Numbered from the stretch's first letter, positions 10,034 through 19,193 are shown. The stretch: 60,660 nt of DNA from Clostridia bacterium (GCA_018434325.1 JAHDPO010000047.1:1-60660); one strand, 5' to 3'. Notes: a model not told the origin generated them from the sequence alone. Numbers and translations: made by a program.

Positions 10034-10741
10034 ATGAAAGAAAAAATTGCAGGCATCATGGGGGGTATGGGACCGGAAGCCACCATCGACCTCTTTACTA
10101 AAATCGTCGAAAAAACCAAGGCTAAGACGGACAGCGATCATTTGCGGATCATTATTGACAATAATCCCAAAATGCCCAGCCGCCAGGACGCCATTATGAA
10201 AGGCACGGAAAGTCCGGTGCCGGCCATGGTGGCTACCGCGAAAAATTTAGTGAGTGCAGGAGCGGATTTCATCCTTATCGGCGCCAATACCGCCCATTAT
10301 TTTTACGATGAAGTGGCCGCTCAGGTTCCCGTTCCTTTTTTGCATATCATTGACGAAGCTATCAAGGAATTGCTGCGGCTTTTGCCGGAAGCAAAAAAAG
10401 TGGGGGTATTAGCCACCACCGCCGCTGTGCAAACCGGCCTTTACAATAAGCGCTGCGCCAAATTCGGTATTGAAGTCATCGATGCTCCCAAGGAAATCCA
10501 GGATAGAGTCCACAAATCTATCTTTGATTTCAAGTATAACGGCCTCAGCGACAGCGTCAAAGAGGATATGCTGGCCGGGGCCAATTACTTCCTGGAGCAG
10601 GGGGCTCAAGCTTTGCTGATGGGCTGTACGGAAATTCCGGTGATCCTGGCAGGCAGCCATTTTGCCGTTCCGCTTATCGATCCTAATGAAATTATTGCGC
10701 AAGTGGTGGTAGATTACGCAAAAAACAGGTATAATCTATAG
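10034..10741 (+). CDS. Aspartate/glutamate racemase-family protein lacking the first catalytic Cys
   Basis: Belongs to the PLP-independent Asp/Glu racemase superfamily, which interconverts L- and D-amino acids with two cysteines as acid/base pair. The N-terminal GIMGGMGPEAT, the DNNPKMPSRQ segment and the C-terminal GCTEIPVIL with PLIDP are typical. The second cysteine (GCTE) is present. The first, normally in a CNTAH or CANTPH motif, is absent: the sequence reads GANTAH (ggc gcc aat acc gcc cat). Length 235 residues is normal and the rest is well conserved. The enzyme may therefore be one-directional, catalyse another reaction (lyase, isomerase), or be inactive. Directly downstream of the symporter, with GGAG ahead of the ATG. 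Confidence 0.88.
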   Translation: MKEKIAGIMGGMGPEATIDLFTKIVEKTKAKTDSDHLRIIIDNNPKMPSRQDAIMKGTESPVPAMVATAKNLVSAGADFILIGANTAHYFYDEVAAQVPVPFLHIIDEAIKELLRLLPEAKKVGVLATTAAVQTGLYNKRCAKFGIEVIDAPKEIQDRVHKSIFDFKYNGLSDSVKEDMLAGANYFLEQGAQALLMGCTEIPVILAGSHFAVPLIDPNEIIAQVVVDYAKNRYNL

Positions 10742-10821
10742 ATGCAACGAATTTTATAGGAGTAGATTGATTAAGTACTCTTAAGTCCGCTGCCAATTTT
10801 CTATAATTCAAGGAGAATCCT

Positions 10822-11619
10822 ATGTTAGCTATCTTTCTTCTCATCAGTTTCCTCGCTTCCATTGTCGGCTCTATTTGTGGAATTGGCGGCGGCATCTTTA
10901 TCAAACCTATCTTTGAAGCTTTTAATCTAATGGGTATTGTGGAGATCAATTTCTTATCGGGATCCATGGTTCTGGCCATGTCGGCCGTCAACAGTTTCCG
11001 CTCATTAAAAACGGCCAACGAGCTGGAGCTCAAGCTCACCGTACCTTTGGCTTTGGGAGCTGTGGTCGGAGGAATAACGGGCAAAGCGATTTTCAGCCAG
11101 GCTGCTTTGCTCTTTAGCTCCAGCGTTATCTTAAGCCTCATTCAATCCACACTGGTCTTACTAATGGCAATTTTCTCATTAGCTTACACCTTTAATAAGG
11201 ATAAGATAGAGACCCGGCGCATCGAGAAAACCGGCTTTTGCCTGTTTATCGGCCTCTTCCTGGGCTTCCTCTCCGCTTTCCTGGGCATCGGCGGCGGCCC
11301 TATCAATCTGGTGGCTCTCAGCTACTTTTTCTCAATGGATGATAAGAAGGCCGCCAGCAACTCTTTGCTGATCATCTTATTATCCCAGGCTGCCAGCCTC
11401 AGCCAAATCATGATCAGCGGCAGCATTCCTCCCGTTTCCATGGCTCAATTATGGATCATGGTTATCGGCGGTATTTTAGGCGGGCAGGCCGGATTTCAGA
11501 TCAAAAAACGCATGGATGGCCAGGCCGTGCGCAAGGGTTTCACCGGCGTCATGATTTTTCTCATCCTGATGTCGCTGTACGGCATCGGCGCCGGCCTTTA
11601 TGCCCTTTTGGGCGCTTAG
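10822..11619 (+). CDS. TauE/SafE-family sulfite/anion permease
   Basis: An eight-helix membrane protein of 265 residues with the duplicated TauE/SafE motif: GIGGGIFIKP near the N-terminus and GIGGGPINLV near the middle. Members export sulfite, sulfoacetate or other small anions, though many are uncharacterised. AAGGAGAA sits just upstream of the ATG. The gap from the racemase (80 bases) holds a small inverted repeat (TTAAG-TACT-CTTAA, 10771-10784), and no strong terminator separates them, so it may be the last gene of the GntR-controlled unit. Substrate unknown. Confidence 0.88.
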   Translation: MLAIFLLISFLASIVGSICGIGGGIFIKPIFEAFNLMGIVEINFLSGSMVLAMSAVNSFRSLKTANELELKLTVPLALGAVVGGITGKAIFSQAALLFSSSVILSLIQSTLVLLMAIFSLAYTFNKDKIETRRIEKTGFCLFIGLFLGFLSAFLGIGGGPINLVALSYFFSMDDKKAASNSLLIILLSQAASLSQIMISGSIPPVSMAQLWIMVIGGILGGQAGFQIKKRMDGQAVRKGFTGVMIFLILMSLYGIGAGLYALLGA

Positions 11620-11644
11620 ACGGGTGATAATAAAACCGCTTTAA

Positions 11645-11697
11645 AAAACAGAGCCTTTGTGCCTGCTTTTGCAGTCACTTTAGGTTCTGTTTTTTGA
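11645..11697 (+). terminator. Intrinsic terminator after the TauE gene
   Basis: AAAACAGAGCCT and AGGTTCTGTTTT form a stem with a long loop, ending in TTTTTTG. It closes the 7.9-11.6 kb unit. Confidence 0.6.
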
Positions 11698-11739
11698 TAC
11701 AAGCCCTACTGAGGGAGAGGCAGCCGAACATTAGATTTT

Positions 11740-11838
11740 AAAATCTTTCGGATTAATAATCTAAAATTTCCTTGGTTAAATATTTAAAATATATATGGTT
11801 GAAATCATAAAATCCGTCGGATTGATATTGTATAATTT
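11740..11838. repeat. Pair of 30-bp imperfect direct repeats upstream of the ATPase gene
   Basis: AAAATCTTTCGGATTAATAA plus TCTAAAATTT (11740-11769) recurs as AAAATCCGTCGGATTGATAT plus TGTATAATTT (11809-11838). The second copy ends in TATAAT (11831-11836), a possible -10 box, so these may be paired operators for the downstream gene. Confidence 0.55.
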
Positions 11839-11875
11839 AAAAAATTAGCATATACTACAGGCGGAGGTGAAATCC

Positions 11876-13153
11876 ATGGATAAACGTAAATACCGCCCCC
11901 GCATCATTGACAAGCAAATTGACAAATATCTGTCCACATTTGGTGCTCTTTGTATAGAGGGGCCGAAATGGTGCGGCAAAACCTGGACGTCATCTTTTCA
12001 CAGCAAAAGCCAGTTCTTTCTCGGTGACCCGGCGGGTAATTTCCAGAGCCGGGAACTGGCCAGGCTGTCTCCGGCTTTAGTACTGGAAGGTGAAACACCC
12101 CGTTTGATTGATGAATGGCAAGAGGTGCCGCCTCTTTGGGACGCCGTGCGGCACAAGGTTGACCAGACAACCGAAAAGGGCCAATTTATTCTGACCGGTT
12201 CTGCAACGCCAAATCACAAGGGCATTCTTCATAGCGGCGCGGGTCGAATCGCCAAGCTGCGTATGCGTCCTATGTCCTTGTATGAATCCGGTGATTCCTC
12301 CGGCAAAGTATCCTTGGAGGCGTTATGTAACAACCGGTTAACACCGGTGATGACCGGCGAAGCAGATTTAAAAAAGCTTATCGCGCTTATCATCCGCGGC
12401 GGCTGGCCCGGTAGTCTGGAGCTGCCTGTAGATAAGGCCGCTCTACTGCCCATCGAATATTTGAACGCAGTCATTGACGATGATGTTTACCGAATTGACG
12501 GCATAAAAAGGGACACCCAGAAAATGCGCTTACTTCTACGCTCTCTTGCACGTAACGAGAGTACCACCGCCACCAACAGAGCCTTGAAAAACGATATAAA
12601 GTCCGTTGACGATGAAGACATTGACATTGAAACAGTCGCTTCTTATCTAGATATTTTTGCGCGGTTGTTCATCACAGACAATCTGCCACCCTTTTCCGCC
12701 AATATCCGCTCTCCCCTCCGCATAAAACAGGCAGAAAAACGTCACTTCTCGGACCCTTCGCTAGCCTGCGCACTACTGAAAGCAACGCCGGCCAGCCTGC
12801 TCTCTGACCTTGAAACCTTTGGCTTTCTATTTGAAGCCCTGTGCGAAAGGGATCTGAAAATTTACGCGGAAGCCTTTGGCGCTCATGTATATCATTATCA
12901 AGATTACCGCAGCCGGGAAATTGACGCCATAGTCCAGCTGCCCGATGGGCGTTGGTCTGCCTTTGAGATCAAACTCGGTGCAAATCAAATCGACAAGGCT
13001 GCCGATAACCTGAAAAAAATTCAAGACGAACTGGCGAAGGAGGAAAGAGCCGTCCTGCCCTCGGCACTATGCGTCATTTGCGGAATGTCAAATGCCGCTT
13101 ATCAGCGTGAGGATGGTGTTTACGTTATACCGCCGACAGCACTAAGAGATTGA
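11876..13153 (+). CDS. AAA ATPase with DUF4143 nuclease-like C-terminus
   Basis: A member of the AAA_14/DUF4143 family, common accessory proteins of unsettled function. Walker A is GPKWCGKT (residues about 31-38) and Walker B is PRLIDEWQE; the C-terminus has the PD-(D/E)XK-like pattern REIDAIVQL...AFEIKLG. The ATG at 11876 follows GGCGGAGGTG; the GTG at 11867 overlaps that ribosome site and is less likely. Divergent from the other two family members in this window (45.9 and 53.5 kb), which resemble each other more. It stands alone between a terminator upstream and the convergent D-aminoacylase gene downstream. Confidence 0.85.
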   Translation: MDKRKYRPRIIDKQIDKYLSTFGALCIEGPKWCGKTWTSSFHSKSQFFLGDPAGNFQSRELARLSPALVLEGETPRLIDEWQEVPPLWDAVRHKVDQTTEKGQFILTGSATPNHKGILHSGAGRIAKLRMRPMSLYESGDSSGKVSLEALCNNRLTPVMTGEADLKKLIALIIRGGWPGSLELPVDKAALLPIEYLNAVIDDDVYRIDGIKRDTQKMRLLLRSLARNESTTATNRALKNDIKSVDDEDIDIETVASYLDIFARLFITDNLPPFSANIRSPLRIKQAEKRHFSDPSLACALLKATPASLLSDLETFGFLFEALCERDLKIYAEAFGAHVYHYQDYRSREIDAIVQLPDGRWSAFEIKLGANQIDKAADNLKKIQDELAKEERAVLPSALCVICGMSNAAYQREDGVYVIPPTALRD

Positions 13154-13242
13154 TTGACTGCTCTGAGGCACTGACGCCGAGGATGCCATTGGGTTTAGAC
13201 CCCCGATTTGCTAAGAATCCATAGTGAGCATACTGCTAAAAA

Positions 13243-13285
13243 GGGAGCCCTATATGAACTTTCTTCAGGTTCATGCAAGGCTCCC
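13243..13285 (-). terminator. Terminator of the hydantoin/D-amino acid operon
   Basis: GGGAGCC (13243-13249) pairs with GGCTCCC (13279-13285), and internally ATGAAC with GTTCAT. On the minus strand the stem runs into TTTTTAGC. It ends the operon transcribed from 19.2 kb; read from the plus strand it may also help end the ATPase gene. Confidence 0.75.
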
Positions 13286-13313
13286 TTCGCTTTGCTGCTG
13301 CTATTGAATTCTT

Positions 13314-14672
13314 TTAGTACACCTTTTTAATGAACCGGCCCAGATAGGGATTGACGATCTCGTCATCTTCCACCGCCAGCTGGCCGCCGATCAGGACGTA
13401 ACGGAAGCCCTCAGCCAGAAGGTCCGGCTCGGCGAAGGTGGCCTTATCCCGGACTTGCGCCAAATCAAAGACTGCGATGTCCGCATCCCAGCCGGGGCTC
13501 AGACAGCCCTTGCGCAGGCCGAAACGGCTGGCCCCGGTCCAGGTCATTTTGGCAATGGCGTCATACAGGCTTAAGGCCTTTTTCTCCCGCACATAAAGGC
13601 GCAGGAAACGGGCAAAGGCGCCGGCAGCCCGGGGATGTCCGGCTCCCTTCAGCAGGATGCCGTCGCTGCCCAGTACTACCCTGGGATGAAGCAGCGCCAT
13701 CTCCACCTCTTCCGGCAGCATCACATGGCCGATGGTCAGATAATCCGGGTGCTCTTCCCGGATTTTTTGGAATACCTCCATGGAAGGTATGGGCCCTTTG
13801 AATTCGCCGTCGGTCATCTCGATTTTGCGGATGTCGCCGCCGTAACGGGACAAAAAATCCCCGTCATAGGTGGTGGCGCCGATATAGGTACTGAAAGCGT
13901 CATAAGGATAGCAGTCGATGAGGATATCCGGGCCCTCCGCCGCCGCTCCGTCCAGCAGAGCCAGCACTTGCTCCATTTGGCCGTAGCCCGACATGCTGCC
14001 GATATGAGAAACCTGAAGCCGGGCGCCGGTTTGCCGGCCCACTTCAATAAATTCCTCCATAGCAGCAATGGAAGGCTCACAATCCTCCCGGACGTGGGCG
14101 GCCAATATGCCGCCGAAGCTGCGGACGATACGGCCCAGGGCCAGCATTTCCCGCATGTCGATGCCGGGAATGTAACGAATGCCGAAGGACAAGCCATGGC
14201 TGCCTGCCACCAGCCGCTTTTTTAATTCCTGCCCCATTTTTCGCAGCTGCTCATCGCTTACCCCTGCGTATTTGTCAGTGGCGCCGACTAACTCCCTCAG
14301 TTCGCCGTGGCCGGTGAGCAAAGCGCAGTTTACAGGCTGGCCCTGCCGGTCGTATTGGCGGCTATATTCCTCTTCATCCCGGGGCCCTACACCACATTGG
14401 CCGCCGATAAAGGTGGTCACGCCCATTCGCAAGAGCCGCCGGGTAATCACCGGCTGCAAGGCGCCCTCTTCATTCAGAAGATCTTCATGGGCGTGAACAT
14501 CCACAAAGCCGGGGGTCACCACCAGTCCCTGACAGTCATAGACCTTTTTGCCTTCGATGGCTTTAGCGGTGATACAGGCTATACGGCTGCCGTTGATGCC
14601 GACATTAAGCCGGCTGCAAATTTTATTGCCGGGGTCCACCACCAGCCCGTCTTTCAACAGGATATCATACAT
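13314..14672 (-). CDS. N-acyl-D-amino-acid deacylase-family amidohydrolase
   Basis: A metal-dependent amidohydrolase of the D-aminoacylase group, removing acyl or carbamoyl groups from D-amino acids. Diagnostic parts: the HxH metal site in GFVDVHAHEDL (about 56-66), a GVTTFIGGQCGVGP segment with the cysteine ligand of this subgroup, LQVSHIGSMSGYG with a histidine ligand, and the catalytic Asp in GSDGILLKGAGHPR. The C-terminal beta-sandwich motif PGWDADIAVFD is present. Length 452 residues is slightly short for the group. AAGGAG precedes the ATG. Last gene of the sigma-54 unit; with HyuA upstream it suggests hydantoin or N-carbamoyl/N-acyl D-amino acid breakdown. Confidence 0.9.
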   Translation of the reverse strand: MYDILLKDGLVVDPGNKICSRLNVGINGSRIACITAKAIEGKKVYDCQGLVVTPGFVDVHAHEDLLNEEGALQPVITRRLLRMGVTTFIGGQCGVGPRDEEEYSRQYDRQGQPVNCALLTGHGELRELVGATDKYAGVSDEQLRKMGQELKKRLVAGSHGLSFGIRYIPGIDMREMLALGRIVRSFGGILAAHVREDCEPSIAAMEEFIEVGRQTGARLQVSHIGSMSGYGQMEQVLALLDGAAAEGPDILIDCYPYDAFSTYIGATTYDGDFLSRYGGDIRKIEMTDGEFKGPIPSMEVFQKIREEHPDYLTIGHVMLPEEVEMALLHPRVVLGSDGILLKGAGHPRAAGAFARFLRLYVREKKALSLYDAIAKMTWTGASRFGLRKGCLSPGWDADIAVFDLAQVRDKATFAEPDLLAEGFRYVLIGGQLAVEDDEIVNPYLGRFIKKVY

Positions 14673-14715
14673 CGGTTTCGCTCCTTTGCTAATATATTTT
14701 TACGGCTAAGACCGG

Positions 14716-15492
14716 TCACAGCATGGCTGGCTGCCGCCGAAAGTCCTCCAGCACCTGCTCCTGGGGCACATGGATATCTAGCTGGCCGGGAAAGAACGGC
14801 AGCAGCAAAAAGCATTGCGCAAAGCTGTGGGCGGCCACTTCCGATAAACTGCGCAGCCGGATGCGCCTTTTCAGCCATTGCCATTGCCTTTTTCCTAGCC
14901 CTTGCCCTTGCACTTGCACCAGCTCCCGAGCAGTTTGCGGGTTCCGGGCCGGGTCCTGCCGCTCATAATAATGAAATAGCTCATGGGCCAGGATCATTTC
15001 CATAATCAAGGCTTCCAAGGGGACCGGGGCTGAGGCTGCCGGGGTTGGGGCAGCCGGGGCTGGGGCCGGGGCTGCCGCTGCCATGGTTACTGCTTCCGCA
15101 TCTGCACGCGCCGCCACTGCCATTGTCACTGGCGCCATTGCTTGCCGCCCTTGCTGCAGCTCCAGAAGTTGTCCCACTTGCTCCGCCAACACCGGCAGGC
15201 AATCCTGATTGACCTTGATTTCCAGAGGCTGGTTCGTATATACGGCCCTGATCAGCCGTCCCGGCAAAACCAGCTTAGCTTGCTCCACCGCTATGTCCAG
15301 CCGGCAACAGAGTTCCTGAGCGCTGACCATACCATGCTGCCGCCGAATCTCCAATGCCAGCCGGGCGCCGGAATCCAATGCCAGATCCAGCAGCTGCCGA
15401 GCCAGCTTCTCATCAACACGGCTAAAACAGCTATCCTGCTTCATCATTGCCCAGCCGTAAGCCCTAGCCAACTCTTGCGCCGACTCCTTCAT
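14716..15492 (-). CDS. Unrecognised HExxH protein with Ala-rich insert
   Basis: I cannot assign a family. The second half contains ILAHELFHYYER, a zinc-metallopeptidase-type HExxH, followed about 45 residues later by SEVAAHSFAQCFLL, which resembles the third-ligand helix of ImmA/IrrE (M78-like) proteins. The first half (about 1-115) is helical with no signal peptide. Between them lies an Ala/Pro-rich low-complexity stretch (about 118-160). The gene sits between hyuA (15 bases away) and the D-aminoacylase in one operon, so it may process or regulate enzymes of that pathway, but this is inference. 258 residues; ATG start with AAAGGGG upstream. Confidence 0.7.
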   Translation of the reverse strand: MKESAQELARAYGWAMMKQDSCFSRVDEKLARQLLDLALDSGARLALEIRRQHGMVSAQELCCRLDIAVEQAKLVLPGRLIRAVYTNQPLEIKVNQDCLPVLAEQVGQLLELQQGRQAMAPVTMAVAARADAEAVTMAAAAPAPAPAAPTPAASAPVPLEALIMEMILAHELFHYYERQDPARNPQTARELVQVQGQGLGKRQWQWLKRRIRLRSLSEVAAHSFAQCFLLLPFFPGQLDIHVPQEQVLEDFRRQPAML

Positions 15493-15507
15493 TTTTAGCC
15501 CCTTTCC

Positions 15508-17649
15508 TTACACATCTTTCATGCCCATCACCACAACAATTTCCTCGCCATCTTCATAACCGGCCAGTTCCACCCCGGCCAAGGCCTTGATCTGGTCGGC
15601 GTCGGCCATGCCGGAGAAATTGATAATCTTGCCGCCGGCCAGCAAATAAACGTCAGGCACCGATTGGCCGCCGTCGCCAAACTTGCTGCTCAGGTGCATC
15701 AGCTGGGGCAGCTTTTCCAGCAGCCCGCCCTTTGGCTCCACAAAAACTTTGCCGTCGGGGTTGCTGAGCCGGACAATGCCGTCTTCGTCCACCACCCGGA
15801 CAGGAAAACGCACCGTTTTCATCAGGCCAAAGAGCCGTTTTTTCGTCTGGGTAGCGCCGAAAGCGGCCAGCAAAGAGGTAGCGCCTTTTAATTCCACTTC
15901 GGCGGGAGACATATGCATATTTTCGGCCGCTATGGTCCGCCGCTCCTCGTGGGATAAGGCGTGGGCATGGTCCTTCTTCCGCATGGCCAAGGCCCCGATA
16001 GCAATGGCCCGGACAATATTTTTCTTCGCCTCAATCTCGATCTGCACCTCCACGGAAGCCGGGTCAGCCCCCATGTGGATCACCCGGGACTCCGCTTCTT
16101 TGCGAATGCGCAGAATATCCTCCGGCGCCGGGTCGATAATGGATTTCTCCAGCATATCCCTGACCATGGCCAGGGCTACGCCGATGGAGGAAATCACGTC
16201 GGCATTGGCCGCCATTTTAAAAGGCAGCCCCAGCTTTTGGGCCGTATAAGGCACAATCGCCGCCGCTCCGCCGCCGCCCCCTACCAGCAGCAGGGCCTGA
16301 GGGTCCATTTTGTATTTGCTCCAAAGCGCTTTCACCACCGGCATCACTTTAGCCGCCGCTTGGTCTAATATCGCTGTGGCCGCCCCCTCCACGCTGACCC
16401 CCAGATGATCGGCCAGGGCTTGGAAAGCCTGCCGGGCCCGCTGGGGATGACCATAAGCCGTATCGCCTTCAACGGCTACGCCTATGATATTGGCGGCGCA
16501 AGTCAGCGTAAGGGCATATCGCTTGCCGTCCCGGGTCTCCACCGCCGCATATTCCGGGTCGCCCTCCTTGGGAGAAAGGAAATAAAGCTTTGGCTCGATC
16601 AGATCTTCTTCGGCAAATACGGCATAAGGCAAACCGGCAATATGGGCGCTTCTGGGCCCCACATCGCTGATTTTGCCGTTTCTCACGGCGATCATGGAGC
16701 CGCCGGCCAAACCGATGGTTCTGGTATCCAGAGAGCGCAGGTACGTGCGGTGACCGCCCACCTCGGCGTATTCCACCATGACATTGCCGTCTTTAATCGC
16801 CGACATGTCGGTGCTGGTGCCCCCTACCTCCAGGAAAATGCCGTAAGACACCCGTTCATACATCAGAGCGCCGGCCACGCCGGCGGCAGGGCCGGAAAGC
16901 ATGGTGAGAATAGGCCGTTGCCGCATGTCGTTGATAGTCATGGCGCCGCCGTCGCCCCGCATGATCATCAGCGGGGCCCGGATACCGGAGGCGATGACGC
17001 TGCTCTCCGTGGTATTGGCCGTAGCCATCATCCTGGGCAAGATGCTGGAATTGATCACCGCCGTGGTGGTTCTGGTTTTCAGCCCGTAAAGCTTGGAAAT
17101 TTCGTGGCTGCCGGTGCCGATAATGCCTTGCTCCTTGGCCACCGCCAGCACCTTCTCCTCATTGGCGGAATTATCTACGGAAAAAGCCTCCGCTGCTACG
17201 ATGACCTCGGCCCCCTGGGCTTGCAGCTGGTCAATGCCGCCGGCGATGGCTGCCGCCGTCAATTTCGTGCTGTCCACAAAAGCGTGGCAGGTACGGATAT
17301 ATTTGCCGGGAGCCAGCTCGATATCGTTGATGGCCGTATCCTGTTTGGCCTTCACTCCTTCTATTCCCCCGCCCATGCCAAAAACGCCTACCTTGGAAAC
17401 ATCGCCTTCCAGTAGAGCATTGGTGGCCTGGGTAGTGCTGTGGGCAATGAATACAACGTCTTCGGCCCTGATGCTCCCTTCCCCCAAAAGAATATGGATG
17501 GAGTCAATGATTCCTCTGGCCACGCCTTCCGGCGCCTGATGGGTAGTGTGCACCTTGACTTTGCCCAGAAGCTTCATGGAATCATGGTCCACCGCCACTG
17601 CATGGGTGAAGGTGCCGCCTACGTCAATACCTACCCGAATTTTAGTCAA
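15508..17649 (-). CDS. hyuA: Hydantoinase/oxoprolinase-family protein (HyuA type)
   Basis: ATP-dependent ring-opening enzyme of the HyuA/5-oxoprolinase/acetone carboxylase family. The actin-like fold begins at once with IRVGIDVGGTFTHA (Hydant_A_N), and the phosphate motif GGTSTDMSAI lies in the central hydantoinase A domain. The C-terminal GGGGGAAAIVPY segment is typical. The frame is open to 18138, but the extra 163 codons show no homology-like character and run into the permease gene. The TTG at 17649, with AGGAGGGGG nine bases upstream, gives 713 residues, normal for HyuA. The usual partner HyuB is not in this window. The substrate may be a hydantoin or oxoproline-like ring. Confidence 0.9.
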   Translation of the reverse strand: MTKIRVGIDVGGTFTHAVAVDHDSMKLLGKVKVHTTHQAPEGVARGIIDSIHILLGEGSIRAEDVVFIAHSTTQATNALLEGDVSKVGVFGMGGGIEGVKAKQDTAINDIELAPGKYIRTCHAFVDSTKLTAAAIAGGIDQLQAQGAEVIVAAEAFSVDNSANEEKVLAVAKEQGIIGTGSHEISKLYGLKTRTTTAVINSSILPRMMATANTTESSVIASGIRAPLMIMRGDGGAMTINDMRQRPILTMLSGPAAGVAGALMYERVSYGIFLEVGGTSTDMSAIKDGNVMVEYAEVGGHRTYLRSLDTRTIGLAGGSMIAVRNGKISDVGPRSAHIAGLPYAVFAEEDLIEPKLYFLSPKEGDPEYAAVETRDGKRYALTLTCAANIIGVAVEGDTAYGHPQRARQAFQALADHLGVSVEGAATAILDQAAAKVMPVVKALWSKYKMDPQALLLVGGGGGAAAIVPYTAQKLGLPFKMAANADVISSIGVALAMVRDMLEKSIIDPAPEDILRIRKEAESRVIHMGADPASVEVQIEIEAKKNIVRAIAIGALAMRKKDHAHALSHEERRTIAAENMHMSPAEVELKGATSLLAAFGATQTKKRLFGLMKTVRFPVRVVDEDGIVRLSNPDGKVFVEPKGGLLEKLPQLMHLSSKFGDGGQSVPDVYLLAGGKIINFSGMADADQIKALAGVELAGYEDGEEIVVVMGMKDV

Positions 17650-17786
17650 TGTCGGATTCCCCCTCCTGTTGTATGTTGTTGCCCGGGCCGGGCGAGAAAA
17701 AGGGGGCGGCGCCAACCGCCAAACCGCCAAGAGCCGATTCAGCGGCGGTCGTTTACCGACCGGCGGGCTGCCCCCCGGCGTTTCTA

Positions 17787-19046
17787 TCAGAACAGATAAA
17801 TAGCGGTGCCGATCATGGAAAGTAAGACCACCACCCAGGTATAAGGAATCAGCTTTTTCATAATATCGTTGACGTCGCAGCCCACAAAGGTGCTGCCCCA
17901 GACGTTGTAGGTTAATGTGGGATCGGCAGCCATGAACCTGTCGAGAATAACCAAAGCACAGGCCACCTGAACGGGAGTAAGCAGACCGCTGCCGGCCATC
18001 AATGCGCCTAAGCCGGCGCCCATGCCCCAGAGGCTCATGGGGCCCCGGTAGAGCTGCAGGGGAGCCAGAATGGCAAAGAAGGCGATATAGCCGATCATCG
18101 TTGTGGGCAGCACCACATTGATAATCGGATTGATGCATTCCGCCACCATGGTGTGCCTTACGGCAGTGACCAGCATAGCAATGCCGAAGTTCAGCACAAA
18201 GGAAGCCCGGCCTTCCACCAAGCCCTCAAACATAGACTCGGTGAGGCAGCTGATGGTGTTCCGCCATTTCGTGGTAGCGCAGGCGTAGACCATGCCGAGG
18301 ATCATGGCGGTAATGGCCTGCATTTTAAAAACCCCTACCAAAATCAAGGGCAGAATCGGGGTGATCAGGCTGTACCAAGGGGCGTTTTCCACCTGGGGCT
18401 GGGCCTCCCTGGCTTCGGCCATGGCCGCCCATTGAGCCGGGTCCACTCGTTTAGCCTGAATAATAATGAAGGCCAGACCTACACAGGAGTAAACCACTGT
18501 GGTAATAGCCGCCGGCACGATGCACTGATCGAGATTGACCCCCAGCAGGGATTCAAAATAAGCCCAGTTGGATACGCTCCAGATGCTGCCTACATGAGAG
18601 GCCAGGGCCAGGGTGGATTGAGCAATAACCCCGGGAATGCCTACGGTCATCATGATCGGCAGGGCGATGGTGGCCATCATAATGTAAGTGCCTAACTGGC
18701 CGGCGCCTACAAATACGATGGCAATAGCGGCAAACATGGATACAGAAATAAGGACGGGCTTATCGCCGCCCAGCTCCGCTGCCTTGCGGATAATGGTCTG
18801 GGTAATGTTGCATTTTTTCATCACCATTCCCAGCATTACGCCGAAAATAATGGCGATCAGCGAGCTGGCCATGGAATAGGAGCCTTTGGCAATGATTTCG
18901 TTGCTGGTTTCCATAAAGCTTACGCCGGCAATCAGAGGGATAATAAAAGCAGCTAAAGGCAGAGCCAGCATTACCGGGAGTTTGCGCAGGACGATCAATG
19001 CAACGATGCCAAAAAATACCGCCATGATCAGAATACCTTGTAACAT
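17787..19046 (-). CDS. Polytopic permease (ion-transporter superfamily type)
   Basis: A 419-residue membrane protein with about 11-12 hydrophobic segments, starting VFFGIVALIVLRKLPVMLALPLA, a pattern seen in GntP/DcuC/CitM-like carriers. No soluble domain. AAAGGAGAT precedes the ATG. It is the first gene of the sigma-54 unit, so it probably imports the hydantoin, acyl-amino acid or related acid consumed by HyuA and the deacylase. The 137-base gap before hyuA holds a GC-rich stretch with a small hairpin (CGGTC...GACCG) that could balance expression. Family placement is from general character, not a specific motif. Confidence 0.75.
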   Translation of the reverse strand: MLQGILIMAVFFGIVALIVLRKLPVMLALPLAAFIIPLIAGVSFMETSNEIIAKGSYSMASSLIAIIFGVMLGMVMKKCNITQTIIRKAAELGGDKPVLISVSMFAAIAIVFVGAGQLGTYIMMATIALPIMMTVGIPGVIAQSTLALASHVGSIWSVSNWAYFESLLGVNLDQCIVPAAITTVVYSCVGLAFIIIQAKRVDPAQWAAMAEAREAQPQVENAPWYSLITPILPLILVGVFKMQAITAMILGMVYACATTKWRNTISCLTESMFEGLVEGRASFVLNFGIAMLVTAVRHTMVAECINPIINVVLPTTMIGYIAFFAILAPLQLYRGPMSLWGMGAGLGALMAGSGLLTPVQVACALVILDRFMAADPTLTYNVWGSTFVGCDVNDIMKKLIPYTWVVVLLSMIGTAIYLF

Positions 19047-19193
19047 GGGTAATCTCCTTTCTCCTACGATGATTCAATATTGCCAATTATTTCGCCGAAA
19101 ATATTGCCGCATATCCCCCCTTTCTTCAGGTCTGCCCGCCCCTTCCCCTTCATAAAATCAGTACAGGCCATTTGTCTTCCATTATATTCCATT

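Noticed and set aside
16405-17415. 336-codon plus-strand frame opposite hyuA
   Set aside because: Antisense shadow of a clear hydantoinase gene.
17650-18138. N-terminal extension of the hyuA frame
   Set aside because: It runs antiparallel in frame through the permease coding region, has no homology-like features, and the TTG at 17649 has a strong ribosome site.
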